A stretch of 52,879 nt of DNA from JBGSUZ01 sp963677505 (GTDB lineage: Bacteria > Bacillota > Clostridia > Peptostreptococcales > Acidaminobacteraceae). Positions 36,224 through 44,965 of this stretch are shown here, piece by piece. Position numbers and translations under genes: made by a program. Location of the stretch: NCBI GenBank assembly GCA_963677505.2, contig CAXXWB010000052.1, forward strand, positions 1 through 52,879. The letters run 5' to 3'. Numbering within the stretch: the stretch's first letter is position 1; each line of letters opens with the position of its first letter. The notes under the pieces are model-generated. The model had not been told where the DNA came from and did not search any database. It saw only the letters and a list, made by a program, of their open reading frames with translations.

Positions 36224-36529
36224 ATGGCTAAAATAGGTGATTGGGTAAAAATCCACAATGTGGTTCTTACCTCAGAACAGAGAGCGCCACAAGTTCCAGA
36301 TGATACGAAAAAAGTACCGTTGGAAACTTGGGTAAAAGGATTTTTGCAAACAGACGGAGAGATCGGACAGAAAGTCACTGTGAAAACAGTCAATAATAGA
36401 ATTGTTGAAGGTACATTAGTAGAAGTCGAACCTTCTTATTCCCATTCATTTGGCAAGTTTGTACCTGAACTTCATCAAATTGGTCTCCAACTCAGAGAAA
36501 TTCTCTTTGGAGGTGAAGCAAATGAATAA
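36224..36529 (+). CDS. ortA: 2-amino-4-oxopentanoate thiolase, alpha subunit
   Basis: A 101-residue small subunit of the thiolase that splits 2-amino-4-oxopentanoate with CoA into alanine and acetyl-CoA. It starts MAKIGDWVKIHNVVLTSEQRAPQVPDDTK and ends with the conserved-looking HSFGKFVPELHQIGLQLREILFG. It has no known catalytic motif alone. Identification depends on its characteristic size and on ortB, whose ATG overlaps its last codons by eight bases, a sign of coupled translation and equal subunit amounts. ATG 36224 is preferred over an upstream in-frame ATG at 36158, which lies in the intercistronic region. Confidence 0.88.
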   Translation: MAKIGDWVKIHNVVLTSEQRAPQVPDDTKKVPLETWVKGFLQTDGEIGQKVTVKTVNNRIVEGTLVEVEPSYSHSFGKFVPELHQIGLQLREILFGGEANE

Positions 36530-37940
36530 GGATATGTCTTATCAAGGGGTCATTGCTCGAAAAAGTGAAATCGTTAAAAATGCAGTAGGCATTGACTATA
36601 ACGATTTTGAGTATGAAGGCGTTGGCTTCGATTATGAAAAAATGATGAAAGAAACAGGCTATACCCTTGAAGAAATTCAAGAAATTCAAGGGCAATTTAG
36701 CGTAGGTAATACACCAATCTTTGAACTTAAAAACTTGACAGCTTTAGCGAGAAAGTATGCACCAGCAGGGAAGGGCGCAAGAATCTTTATTAAAGATGAA
36801 GCGGGAAATCCTTCAGGCAGTTTCAAAGAGAGACGTGCAGCTACAGCAGTATACCATGCAAAAAAATTAGGCTACAAAGGTGTTATTGCAGCAACTAGCG
36901 GTAACTATGGTGCGGCAGTTGCTTCTCAAGCGGCAATGCAAGGTCTTAAATGTATCGTCGTACAAGAATGTTTTGACTCAAAAGGTATTGGTCAACCTGA
37001 AATTGTTGAAAAAGCTAGAAAATGTGAGGCACTTGGTGCGGAAGTTATTCAACTTTCAGTTGGGCCAGAACTTTTCTATACCTTCCTTCAACTTCTTGAA
37101 GAAACAGGTTACTTCAATGCGTCACTCTATACACCATTCGGTATTGCAGGGGTAGAAACTTTAGGTTACGAACTTGCCATCCAAATGAGAGAGAGAGTTG
37201 GAAGAGATCCTGATGTAGTGGTTTGTACCAATGCAGGGGGCGGCAACTTAACAGGAACTGCTAGAGGCATGATTAAAGCAGGCGCCCTTAATACTAAAAT
37301 CGTTGCGGCTAGTGTTAGCCTTGAAGGTTTACACATGGCTTCAGATGGTCAATTTAATAAAAAAGCTTTCACAACAGGTCATACTGGGTTTGGCGTTCCT
37401 TTCACAACTTACCCAGACCGTTCAGACGTTCCACGTTCTGCGGCTAGACCGCTTCGATACATGGACCGTTATGTAACCATTGCTCAAGGGGAAGTTTTCT
37501 ATATGACAGAAGCCCTTGCTCAGATTGAAGGCATGGAAAGAGGTCCTGCAGGTAATACGGCGTTAGCTGCGGCTTTCAGTATTGCTCAAGAAATGAATCA
37601 AGACCAAATCATCGTTGTTCAAGAAACAGAATATACAGGTGCGGGTAAACTTCCTCAATCTCAATTGTCTTTCGCTAGAGAAAGAGGCATTGAAATTATT
37701 CTTGGAAACCCGAGAGAAGAAGTTCCAGGCAAAAATATTATTTTGCCTAAGGACCCTAGCTTTATCAAAGCTGTTGATCTCGACATGGACAAATTGAAGA
37801 AATCTTGTATCAAAAATGCAGTGGCACATAGACCTGTTGACAAGGTCAGTGAAACAGGGATTGCATTCCTTGTGGCAGAGTCTAACTCTGATGAAACCTT
37901 TGTTAAAACCGAATTGACGAAACTCGGCATTGCTTATTAA
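36522..37940 (+). CDS. ortB: 2-amino-4-oxopentanoate thiolase, beta subunit (PLP)
   Basis: A 472-residue PLP enzyme of the threonine synthase/tryptophan synthase beta fold. The PLP lysine lies in NPSGSFKERRA near residue 98, and the phosphate-binding glycine loop is TNAGGGNLTG near 240. With OrtA it cleaves 2-amino-4-oxopentanoate, the last step of ornithine oxidation. The ATG at 36522 follows GGAGGTGAAG. The start overlaps the ortA stop. It sits between ortA and oraS, as in Clostridial ornithine clusters described earlier. Confidence 0.92.
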   Translation: MNKDMSYQGVIARKSEIVKNAVGIDYNDFEYEGVGFDYEKMMKETGYTLEEIQEIQGQFSVGNTPIFELKNLTALARKYAPAGKGARIFIKDEAGNPSGSFKERRAATAVYHAKKLGYKGVIAATSGNYGAAVASQAAMQGLKCIVVQECFDSKGIGQPEIVEKARKCEALGAEVIQLSVGPELFYTFLQLLEETGYFNASLYTPFGIAGVETLGYELAIQMRERVGRDPDVVVCTNAGGGNLTGTARGMIKAGALNTKIVAASVSLEGLHMASDGQFNKKAFTTGHTGFGVPFTTYPDRSDVPRSAARPLRYMDRYVTIAQGEVFYMTEALAQIEGMERGPAGNTALAAAFSIAQEMNQDQIIVVQETEYTGAGKLPQSQLSFARERGIEIILGNPREEVPGKNIILPKDPSFIKAVDLDMDKLKKSCIKNAVAHRPVDKVSETGIAFLVAESNSDETFVKTELTKLGIAY

Positions 37941-38026
37941 TTCCCCGATGTAAGTATTCAAAGACTGAAAAATCCCCTAAATAGATCAAATTGTATAAAA
38001 AAGAAAAAAATAATGGAGGTATTCAC

Positions 38027-38404
38027 ATGAAAGGTTCATTAAAAAGAGAAGATGACTTTCAACAAAGACGTGCTCATCTTGCTAATATGACAGATGAGCA
38101 ACTGAAAGAAAGATTTTGGAATTTGACTGAACAAGTTGTAGATCCACTTTTAGAGCTTGCAAGAACACACACTTCTCCATCCATTGAAAGAGCAGTTCTT
38201 CTCAGAATGGGCTTCTCAAGTTTAGAAGCGCAACCCCTTGTCAATGCTGCAATCGACCATAATTTGATTGGTCACGGTGTAGGACATGTGGTTTACAAAA
38301 TTTCTAAAGAAAAAAACATTCCACTCAGACAAGCGGGCCAAGAACTTATCGAAGGCAAGCACTGGGATGATGCGATCACACTCTTCAAGGGAGGTAACAA
38401 ATAA
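38027..38404 (+). CDS. oraS: D-ornithine 4,5-aminomutase, small subunit
   Basis: A 125-residue OraS. The alpha subunit pairs with OraE in the adenosylcobalamin- and PLP-dependent mutase that moves the 5-amino group of D-ornithine to C4. The sequence starts MKGSLKREDDFQQRRAHLANMTDEQLKERFW and is close to the known size of about 121 residues. The ATG has TGGAGG upstream. Its TAA overlaps the oraE ATG by one base, so the two subunits are translationally coupled. Confidence 0.92.
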   Translation: MKGSLKREDDFQQRRAHLANMTDEQLKERFWNLTEQVVDPLLELARTHTSPSIERAVLLRMGFSSLEAQPLVNAAIDHNLIGHGVGHVVYKISKEKNIPLRQAGQELIEGKHWDDAITLFKGGNK

Positions 38405-40611
38405 TGAATCTTGAACTCGATAAGATGATAGACGTTGAAGAAGTACTAAAAGACCTTGAAAGCTACAGACCAAAGAGACGTGGCTGGACTTGGAGAAAAC
38501 CTGTTCCTAATCAAAAAATCGGTCCTTTCGAATTCAGTGATATGTCTGAACCTCTTAAAAATGGCATCGGCATTCCATGTGACCTCCAATATTTCAATAA
38601 TTTAGACCCACAACCTGACAACACCATTACAACAGAAATCGCTTCAGGTCGTTTTGAAGACGATATTCGTCGTATGAGAATGGCTGCTTGGCACGGTGCT
38701 GACCATATTATGGTTATTCGTACAGCAGGTCAATCACACTTTGACGGCTTGATTGAAGGTACACCACAAGGTACGGGTGGTATTCCAATTACTAGAAAGC
38801 AAGTAAGAGCCCACAGAAAAGCCCTTGACATGATTGAAGAAGAAGTTGGCAGACCCATCAATTACCATTCATATGTTTCTGGTGCGGCTGGTCCTGATAT
38901 TGCAGTTATGTTCGCAGAAGAAGGCGTTAACGGCGCTCACCAAGATCCACAATACAACGTGCTTTACAGAAACGTTAACATGATTCGTTCATTTGTTGAT
39001 GCAGCTGAATCTAAAACAATGATGGCATGGGCAGACATGGCTCAAATCGATGGTGCGCATAACGCCAACGCTACAGCTAGAGAAGCTTGGAAAGTAATGC
39101 CTGAACTCATGGTTCAACATGCCATCAACTCTAAATACTCAGAAAAAGTGGGCATGAAAAAATCAAACATCTGTTTGTCTACAGTGCCACCAACATCAGC
39201 ACCAGCGCCATGTATGAAACTTGACCTCCCATACGCAGTCGCTCTTAGAGATTTCTTTGACGGCTATAGAATGAGAGCCCAAATGAATACAAAATACATC
39301 ACTTCTTCAAACAGAGAAGCGACTGTAACACACGTTCTCAACATGTTCATTTCTAAACTCACTAGTGCAGACATTCAGTCTACAATCACACCAGATGAAG
39401 GTAGAAACGTGCCTTGGCATATGTACAACATCGAAGCTTGTGATACAGCTAAACAAACATTTGCTGGTCTTGATGGCCTTATGGAAATGGTTGAGCTTAA
39501 GACAGATGGCTTCTTAGCTGAAAATACACGTGATCTTAAAGAAAGATCCGTATTGTACTTAGAAGAAATCATCGAAGCGGGTGGTTATTTCGAAGCAGTA
39601 GAAAAAGGCTTCTTCGTTGACTCAGGTAAATACCCTGAAAGAAACGGTGACGGTATTGCTCGTAAAATCGACGGTGGTGTTGGCGCAGGTAAAGTGTTTA
39701 AAAGAGAAGATGATTACATGGCTCCAGTTACAGCTCACTACGGTTACAACAACGTTGAGCAATACGACCCATCTGCTAAAGCTAACCCTTCTAAACTCAT
39801 CGGCGGTTGTACGTTTGAAGATGCTAACAAAATTGTCTTCATCGACGAATTAGATGATACAGACTGTGTTAAAGTTAGAATGGAAGAGTCTAAAAAATAT
39901 AGAAATTCGAGCATCATCAAACCAGAAGTACAATGGTTGGGCGATGGCGTGGTAACGATGGAAGTCTTCTTGCCAACTTCTAAGCGTAAAGCTGAATTTG
40001 CAGCCATTGAATTCGCTAAGAAAATGAACATGCAAGACCCAGAGGTCATTCACTCTGAAATCATGCATCCAACAGAAGGTACAAGAGTACAAGTTAAAGG
40101 TGTTCTTGGCTTTGAATTAGATATGGACAAATTGGTTATTCCACCAGAACCAGAAATTTTAACAGATGACGAACTTAGAGAAGATGTTGAAAAAAGACCT
40201 ATGATGGTTGTTGCTGGTACAGTTGGCGAAGACGAGCACTCAGTTGGTCTTAGAGAAATCATCGACATCAAACACGGTGGTATTGAAAAATGGGGTATTG
40301 AAGTAGAGTACCTTGGTACATCTGTACCAGTTGAAAAACTTGTAGATGCGGCAATTGAGTTAAAGGCTGATTGTATCCTTGCTTCAACCATCATTTCTCA
40401 TGACGATGTCCACTACAAAAACATGAAGAAACTTCATGATTATGCAGTGGAAAAAGGCATCAGAGATCGCGTTGTTATCTGTGCAGGCGGTACTCAGGTT
40501 ACACCTGAAATTGCTAGAAAAAATGGCATGGATGAAGGCTTCGGCAGAGGCAGCCACGGTATTAACGTAGCCACAGCTATGGTTAAACGCAGAAGAGAAA
40601 TCCTTGGTTAA
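38404..40611 (+). CDS. oraE: D-ornithine 4,5-aminomutase, large subunit
   Basis: A 735-residue OraE carrying both cofactors. The N-terminal TIM-barrel region binds PLP and substrate. The C-terminal Rossmann-like cobalamin domain has the base-off motif DEHSVG (DXHXXG) near residue 618, followed by GGIEKWGIEVEYLG and CAGGTQVTPE. Length agrees with the known enzyme. A strong terminator follows 22 bases after the stop, which separates it from the MutL-like and racemase genes. No cobalamin riboswitch is seen in the cluster. Confidence 0.95.
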   Translation: MNLELDKMIDVEEVLKDLESYRPKRRGWTWRKPVPNQKIGPFEFSDMSEPLKNGIGIPCDLQYFNNLDPQPDNTITTEIASGRFEDDIRRMRMAAWHGADHIMVIRTAGQSHFDGLIEGTPQGTGGIPITRKQVRAHRKALDMIEEEVGRPINYHSYVSGAAGPDIAVMFAEEGVNGAHQDPQYNVLYRNVNMIRSFVDAAESKTMMAWADMAQIDGAHNANATAREAWKVMPELMVQHAINSKYSEKVGMKKSNICLSTVPPTSAPAPCMKLDLPYAVALRDFFDGYRMRAQMNTKYITSSNREATVTHVLNMFISKLTSADIQSTITPDEGRNVPWHMYNIEACDTAKQTFAGLDGLMEMVELKTDGFLAENTRDLKERSVLYLEEIIEAGGYFEAVEKGFFVDSGKYPERNGDGIARKIDGGVGAGKVFKREDDYMAPVTAHYGYNNVEQYDPSAKANPSKLIGGCTFEDANKIVFIDELDDTDCVKVRMEESKKYRNSSIIKPEVQWLGDGVVTMEVFLPTSKRKAEFAAIEFAKKMNMQDPEVIHSEIMHPTEGTRVQVKGVLGFELDMDKLVIPPEPEILTDDELREDVEKRPMMVVAGTVGEDEHSVGLREIIDIKHGGIEKWGIEVEYLGTSVPVEKLVDAAIELKADCILASTIISHDDVHYKNMKKLHDYAVEKGIRDRVVICAGGTQVTPEIARKNGMDEGFGRGSHGINVATAMVKRRREILG

Positions 40612-40633
40612 TCAATTCAATTAGAAGAGATTG

Positions 40634-40662
40634 AAATGGGTGCCATTGGCACCCATTTTTTT
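40634..40662 (+). terminator. Rho-independent terminator after oraE
   Basis: AAATGGGTGCC pairs with GGCACCCATTT over 11 bases, followed by a T run. It divides the ornithine cluster. Confidence 0.88.
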
Positions 40663-40694
40663 CCATTCTCTATTGCAAGTCGCGAAAGGGACAA

Positions 40695-40713
40695 GATTGA
40701 TCAAAGGTCAATC
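40695..40713. repeat. Small inverted repeat upstream of the MutL-like gene
   Basis: GATTGA and TCAATC are separated by 7 bases. It lies in the stretch that must hold the promoter of the second half of the ornithine cluster, so it may be an operator. No clear -35/-10 or sigma-54 pair could be assigned. Confidence 0.3.
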
Positions 40714-40782
40714 GCGTTTTGATTAATGATTATACAGCTTACGATATATTTGGTAGATTATTTAGTAGAAGGAAGGTCCATT

Positions 40783-42153
40783 ATGAAATTCCATGTGTTG
40801 GTTGCAGAGATTGGAAGTACAACGACGGTTGTCAATGCATTTAAAGATTTAGATACTGACCCTACATTTGTCGGTCAAGGACAAGCACCTACCAGTGTAG
40901 TTGAAGGTGATGTGAGAATCGGTCTCAATAGCGCAATCCAAGATCTAAAAAACACTCTAGGGGTTGACAGCATAACCTATGATGAGCTATTGGCTACGAG
41001 TTCAGCTGCAGGCGGACTGAAAATGACCGTCCACGGCTTAGTCTATGATATGACTGCTAAAGCGGCCAAAGAGGCAGCTCTTGGCGCCGGTGCCAATATA
41101 CATCATGTAACAGCTGGCAAGCTTAGACGATCAGACATCAAACATATTATGGAAATCAAACCCAATATTATCTTAGTGGCTGGAGGCGTTGACTATGGTG
41201 AAAGCGAAACAGCCCTTCACAATGCCGAGCTGATCGCCAAACTAGAATTAGACGTACCTGTTATTTATGCAGGCAATATTGTCAATCATGACGATGTAAA
41301 AGACATTTTTGAAGAAGCTGGGAAGACTCATTTACTCTATATTGTAGAAAATGTTTATCCAAAAATAGATATTTTAAATGTTGAGCCGACAAGAAAAGTC
41401 ATTCAAGACGTCTTTGAAGAACATATCGTCCATGCCCCAGGCATGAGTCATGTGAGAGATTTGGTCAATGGACCTATCATTCCAACGCCAGGTGCCGTCA
41501 TGGAAGCTTCAAAACTGCTTAAAAACGAACTAGGCGACCTCATGACTATTGACGTTGGCGGTGCCACCACAGATATTCATTCGGTGACAGATGGTTCAGA
41601 AGAGATTAATCGCATATTGATTAGCCCTGAACCTGCTGCCAAAAGAACGGTTGAAGGTGACCTAGGCGTTTACGTCAACATGAGAAATGTGGTTGAACTC
41701 ATTGGCAAAGAAAAGCTGATGAGAGATATACAAGTCACTGAAGAACAAATGGATCAATTAATTGAAGAACACGTTCCTATACCCGTTACCGAATTACAAC
41801 TGAAATTTGTTGAACGCATGACCAAAGAAGCTGTTATTCTGTCTTGTGACCGCCATGCAGGTGGTTTCCGAGATTTGTTTGGTGGCTCAGGTAAAAAGAC
41901 CATGGCAGAGGGAAAAGATTTGACAGGTATTAAATACATTGTGGGAACGGGTGGGGCTTTAACACGTCTTCCAAACCGCATAGAAATTATGAAATCCATT
42001 GCTCGCAGTAACAAAGGACACAAACTTTTACCGAATGCTGAAGCGGTTATATTGGTAGATAATGATTATATTATGGCGTCCCTTGGTGTGCTCTCAAAAG
42101 AGTACCCTGAAGCCGCTTTAACCCTTATGAAAAAGAGCCTTAAAATCGATTAA
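40783..42153 (+). CDS. MutL/GlmL-like ATPase, probable aminomutase-associated chaperone
   Basis: A 456-residue protein of the GlmL/MutL family (not the mismatch-repair MutL) with the ASKHA ATPase fold. It has the phosphate motifs EIGSTTTVVNAF at the N-terminus and MTIDVGGATTDIHSV near residue 255. GTGGALTRLPN near 400 is the adenosine-loop region. Family members stand beside B12-dependent mutases such as glutamate mutase and are proposed to reactivate them or handle the cofactor. A copy beside OraSE is known in other ornithine clusters. GAAGGAAGG precedes ATG 40783. The racemase gene follows 13 bases later. Confidence 0.88.
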   Translation: MKFHVLVAEIGSTTTVVNAFKDLDTDPTFVGQGQAPTSVVEGDVRIGLNSAIQDLKNTLGVDSITYDELLATSSAAGGLKMTVHGLVYDMTAKAAKEAALGAGANIHHVTAGKLRRSDIKHIMEIKPNIILVAGGVDYGESETALHNAELIAKLELDVPVIYAGNIVNHDDVKDIFEEAGKTHLLYIVENVYPKIDILNVEPTRKVIQDVFEEHIVHAPGMSHVRDLVNGPIIPTPGAVMEASKLLKNELGDLMTIDVGGATTDIHSVTDGSEEINRILISPEPAAKRTVEGDLGVYVNMRNVVELIGKEKLMRDIQVTEEQMDQLIEEHVPIPVTELQLKFVERMTKEAVILSCDRHAGGFRDLFGGSGKKTMAEGKDLTGIKYIVGTGGALTRLPNRIEIMKSIARSNKGHKLLPNAEAVILVDNDYIMASLGVLSKEYPEAALTLMKKSLKID

Positions 42154-42166
42154 GAGGAGGCAACTC

Positions 42167-43225
42167 ATGTATCCAGCGTTGATAACAGACTTAAACAAGC
42201 TTAAACATAATGCCCAATTTTTGAAAGAGAAATGTCATGAACATGGCATTGACATTATGGCGGTTACAAAAGTTTTCTGTGGCGATCAAAAATTAGCTCA
42301 AATCATGGTTGATGCAGGCGTTACCATGCTTGCTGATTCTCGGGTTTCAAACTTAGAAAAGCTCAAAAATATTGAGGCTCAAAAAGTTTTGCTACGTTTA
42401 CCGATGATTTCGGAAGCGGCTAAAGTCGTTGAGTTTGCTGACATCAGCCTTAATTCTGAGCTGGTTACTTTAAAAGCCCTCTCGGAAGGGGCAATCGCTC
42501 AAGGAAAAAAGCATAAAGTTATTTTAATGGTAGACTTAGGGGACCTTCGTGAGGGGGTATTGCCAGAAAACTTAATGCAGCTCTTTGAGGATGTATTAAA
42601 ACTTTCTGGGATCCACATTGTAGGTCTAGGTGTGAATTTAACTTGCTATGGTGGAGTTATGCCAGACGCTGAGAACTTAGGTCAATTGGTTGCACTTGCC
42701 AAAGAAGCAGAAGCTAAATTTAGTATTAAACTGGACTATATTTCAGGGGGCAATTCAAGCAGCCTTTACTTACTTGATAAAGGTGGCATGCCATCTGAAG
42801 TGAATTTGCTCAGACTCGGAGAAGCTGTCGTTCTTGGAAGAGAAACTGCTTTTGGCGATGTGATTGAAGGCACTCATACAGATGTCTTCACCCTAGAAGT
42901 GGAAATTATTGAACTTAAAGAAAAAGATTCTATGCCAAAAGGAACCATCGGTATGGATGCTTTTGGAAATCACCCAACCTTTGAAGACAAAGGCAGAATG
43001 CTTCGGGCTATTTTAGCCATCGGTAAGCAAGATGTGAATCCTTCAGCTCTGATTCCACTGGACGAAACCATTGAAATTATTGGTGCCAGCAGTGATCATC
43101 TGCTAATGGATTTTACAAAGGCCGAGGGAAAATACAAAGTTGGTGACATTGTGAAGTTTAATGTGGAATACGGTTCGCTTCTAAATCTTTGGACCTCTAC
43201 TTACATTCATAAACAATATAAATAG
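42167..43225 (+). CDS. orr: Ornithine racemase
   Basis: A 352-residue PLP racemase of the alanine-racemase fold type III. The PLP lysine lies in IMAVTKVFCGD near residue 36, and the SGGNSSSLYLL loop near 197 binds phosphate. It converts L-ornithine into D-ornithine, the substrate of OraSE. Length and operon place match the characterised Clostridium sticklandii enzyme rather than cell-wall alanine racemase. It follows the MutL-like gene with an AGAGGAGG site. Confidence 0.92.
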   Translation: MYPALITDLNKLKHNAQFLKEKCHEHGIDIMAVTKVFCGDQKLAQIMVDAGVTMLADSRVSNLEKLKNIEAQKVLLRLPMISEAAKVVEFADISLNSELVTLKALSEGAIAQGKKHKVILMVDLGDLREGVLPENLMQLFEDVLKLSGIHIVGLGVNLTCYGGVMPDAENLGQLVALAKEAEAKFSIKLDYISGGNSSSLYLLDKGGMPSEVNLLRLGEAVVLGRETAFGDVIEGTHTDVFTLEVEIIELKEKDSMPKGTIGMDAFGNHPTFEDKGRMLRAILAIGKQDVNPSALIPLDETIEIIGASSDHLLMDFTKAEGKYKVGDIVKFNVEYGSLLNLWTSTYIHKQYK

Positions 43226-43256
43226 ACATTCACATGAACAAGAAAAGAAATACTTC

Positions 43257-43284
43257 TTGACATTGAAAATATAATTGCTAGAAT
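43257..43284 (+). promoter_or_regulatory. Sigma-A promoter for the SAM riboswitch
   Basis: TTGACA at 43257-43262 and TAGAAT at 43279-43284 are 16 bases apart, just upstream of the SAM-I aptamer. Confidence 0.7.
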
Positions 43285-43302
43285 ATAATTTAAGAATTTA
43301 AT

Positions 43303-43402
43303 ATCTCTTATCAAGAGTGACTGAGGGACTTGGCCCTATGACGTCCGGCAACCTGCGAAAGCAAGGTGCTAAATCCAGCGGTGTAAACCGGAAGATGAGA
43401 TT
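43303..43402 (+). ncRNA. SAM-I (S-box) riboswitch aptamer
   Basis: The conserved S-box pattern is present: CTTATCAAGAGTGACTGAGG at the 5' end, GGCCCTATGACGTCCGGCAA, then AACCTGCGAAAGCAAGGTGC, and a closing AAACCGGAAGATGAGA. It is followed by a terminator at 43416-43444, so SAM binding should switch transcription of the ferredoxin-metF unit off. Confidence 0.96.
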
Positions 43403-43415
43403 CGCTAAAATATTT

Positions 43416-43444
43416 AGCTCTTCCTTCGGGGAGAGCTTTTTTTC
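43416..43444 (+). terminator. SAM-regulated terminator
   Basis: AGCTCTTCC and GGGAGAGCT pair around a TTCG loop, followed by seven T. The preceding CTAAAATATTTAG stretch can supply alternative pairing. Confidence 0.88.
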
Positions 43445-43528
43445 TTGAAAAGCGCTCAATCTTGGGTGCTACTTTCTTATCTTTAAAATACAATAAATGC
43501 AAATATATACATAAAAAGGAGAATTGAT

Positions 43529-43984
43529 ATGAAAACTAAATTGTTGATTGAGTACCATTCTAATACGGTTAGAAAGCCAATATTGTCAGAAGCCATCAAA
43601 AAAAGCGACGTGATCCTCAATATTTTAAAAGCCAGCATTAATGGTCAAATGAACGGTCGTATATTTGCAGAAGTTGAAGGGAACTCATCGGAAATTAGCG
43701 CATTTATGAATTATCTCAGTGAAAATGAAGTGACAACTGAAATAAGGCAGAGTCTTCTAGAAATCAGCAAAGATAAGTGTAACAACTGTGGTGAGTGTTG
43801 TAACTCATGTCCCACGGGTGCATTGACACTGGGGATACCCCAAAGTGCTAGATATGATGAAGGTAGCAGCAATGAACCTGAGGCTGATCCTAAAAAAAAG
43901 CAATTGCAGTTTGACCCCTATAAATGTGTATCCTGCGACAAATGTATAGCCATATGCCCTTGTGAAGCCATTAGAGAAGTTTAG
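43529..43984 (+). CDS. NIL-domain ferredoxin (two [4Fe-4S] clusters)
   Basis: A 151-residue protein. The first 75 residues form a NIL domain, the ligand-binding fold found in methionine ABC transporters. The C-terminal part is a dicluster ferredoxin with CNNCGECCNSCPTGAL near 88 and CVSCDKCIAICPCEAI near 133. Control by a SAM-I riboswitch and metF only nine bases downstream tie it to methionine synthesis. NIL-ferredoxins elsewhere partner DUF39/COG1900 proteins in sulfide-dependent homocysteine formation; no such gene is in this window. Electron transfer to MetF or a homocysteine-forming enzyme is inference. Confidence 0.88.
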   Translation: MKTKLLIEYHSNTVRKPILSEAIKKSDVILNILKASINGQMNGRIFAEVEGNSSEISAFMNYLSENEVTTEIRQSLLEISKDKCNNCGECCNSCPTGALTLGIPQSARYDEGSSNEPEADPKKKQLQFDPYKCVSCDKCIAICPCEAIREV

Positions 43985-43993
43985 GAGGTAAGT

Positions 43994-44905
43994 ATGTCAA
44001 TTAAAAGCTTATTTGAAGAAAAAAAGCCCATTCTTTCCTTTGAAATTTTCCCGCCGAAACCTGAGTCTGATGTTTCTGTAGTCTACAGGGCTATCGACGG
44101 TTTGGTAGATTTAAATCCTGATTTTATCAGCGTTACCTATGGCGCTCTTGGTACGAACAAAGGCAATACGGTGGAAATGGCGTCTTATATCAAGAATCAT
44201 CATCACAAAGAGGCATTGGCTCACTTAACCTGTGTAGGGACTACCAAGTCAGAGATCGATGAAACCTTAGACAAGTTGGAAGATTTGGAAATTAGGAATG
44301 TTTTGGCTCTAAGGGGAGATCGACCAGAAGGAAGCACTGAAGGCAGTGGGAAAGGCAAGTCAAAATCTTTACAAGGCTCTGACTACAACTTTGCAAAAGA
44401 TTTAGTGGGTCATGTCAAAGGCAGAAATGGATTTAGTGTAGGGGCAGCCTGTTACCCTGAGGGGCATTTAGAATCCCCAAGTCCAGAAATGGATATTTTG
44501 TATATTAAGGAAAAGGTTGACCAAGGCGTAGATTTCCTTGTGACTCAATTATTCTTAGACAATGACATGTTTTATGAGTATTACAATAAGCTTAGACGAA
44601 ACAATATCAACGTTCCAATTATAGCGGGTATATTGCCAGTGCTAAACAAAAAGCAAATCGCAAGAATTACCGAATTGTCAGGGTGCAGTCTTCCGTCAAA
44701 GTTCAAACGTATTCTTGAAAGATATGAGTCCGATGAGTTTGCTCTGAAACAAGCGGGTACGGCCTATGCCATTGAACAAATTATAGACCTTTATTCATGG
44801 GGGATAGATGGCATTCACCTATACACCATGAACCGTATTGATACCACGAGGGAAATTATTAACAGTACCCATTATATTAAGAACCATTTGCGCAGGGCAA
44901 AATAG
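43994..44905 (+). CDS. metF: Methylenetetrahydrofolate reductase
   Basis: A 303-residue MetF reducing methylene-THF to methyl-THF for methionine synthesis. Key segments are LSFEIFPPKPE near residue 15, VTYGALG near 47, the NVLALRGDRPEG motif near 97 and QLFLDNDMFYEY near 180. A short Ser/Gly/Lys-rich insertion (TEGSGKGKSKSLQGS) follows the RGDRPEG motif. AGGAGG precedes the ATG. It shares the SAM-I-controlled transcript with the NIL-ferredoxin, suggesting a reduced-ferredoxin-linked or partner-dependent enzyme. Confidence 0.92.
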   Translation: MSIKSLFEEKKPILSFEIFPPKPESDVSVVYRAIDGLVDLNPDFISVTYGALGTNKGNTVEMASYIKNHHHKEALAHLTCVGTTKSEIDETLDKLEDLEIRNVLALRGDRPEGSTEGSGKGKSKSLQGSDYNFAKDLVGHVKGRNGFSVGAACYPEGHLESPSPEMDILYIKEKVDQGVDFLVTQLFLDNDMFYEYYNKLRRNNINVPIIAGILPVLNKKQIARITELSGCSLPSKFKRILERYESDEFALKQAGTAYAIEQIIDLYSWGIDGIHLYTMNRIDTTREIINSTHYIKNHLRRAK

Positions 44906-44965
44906 AGAACATACGTTTACAAACCCCGAAACTTCTGTCACAATAAGGATTGGGAAGTGATAATA

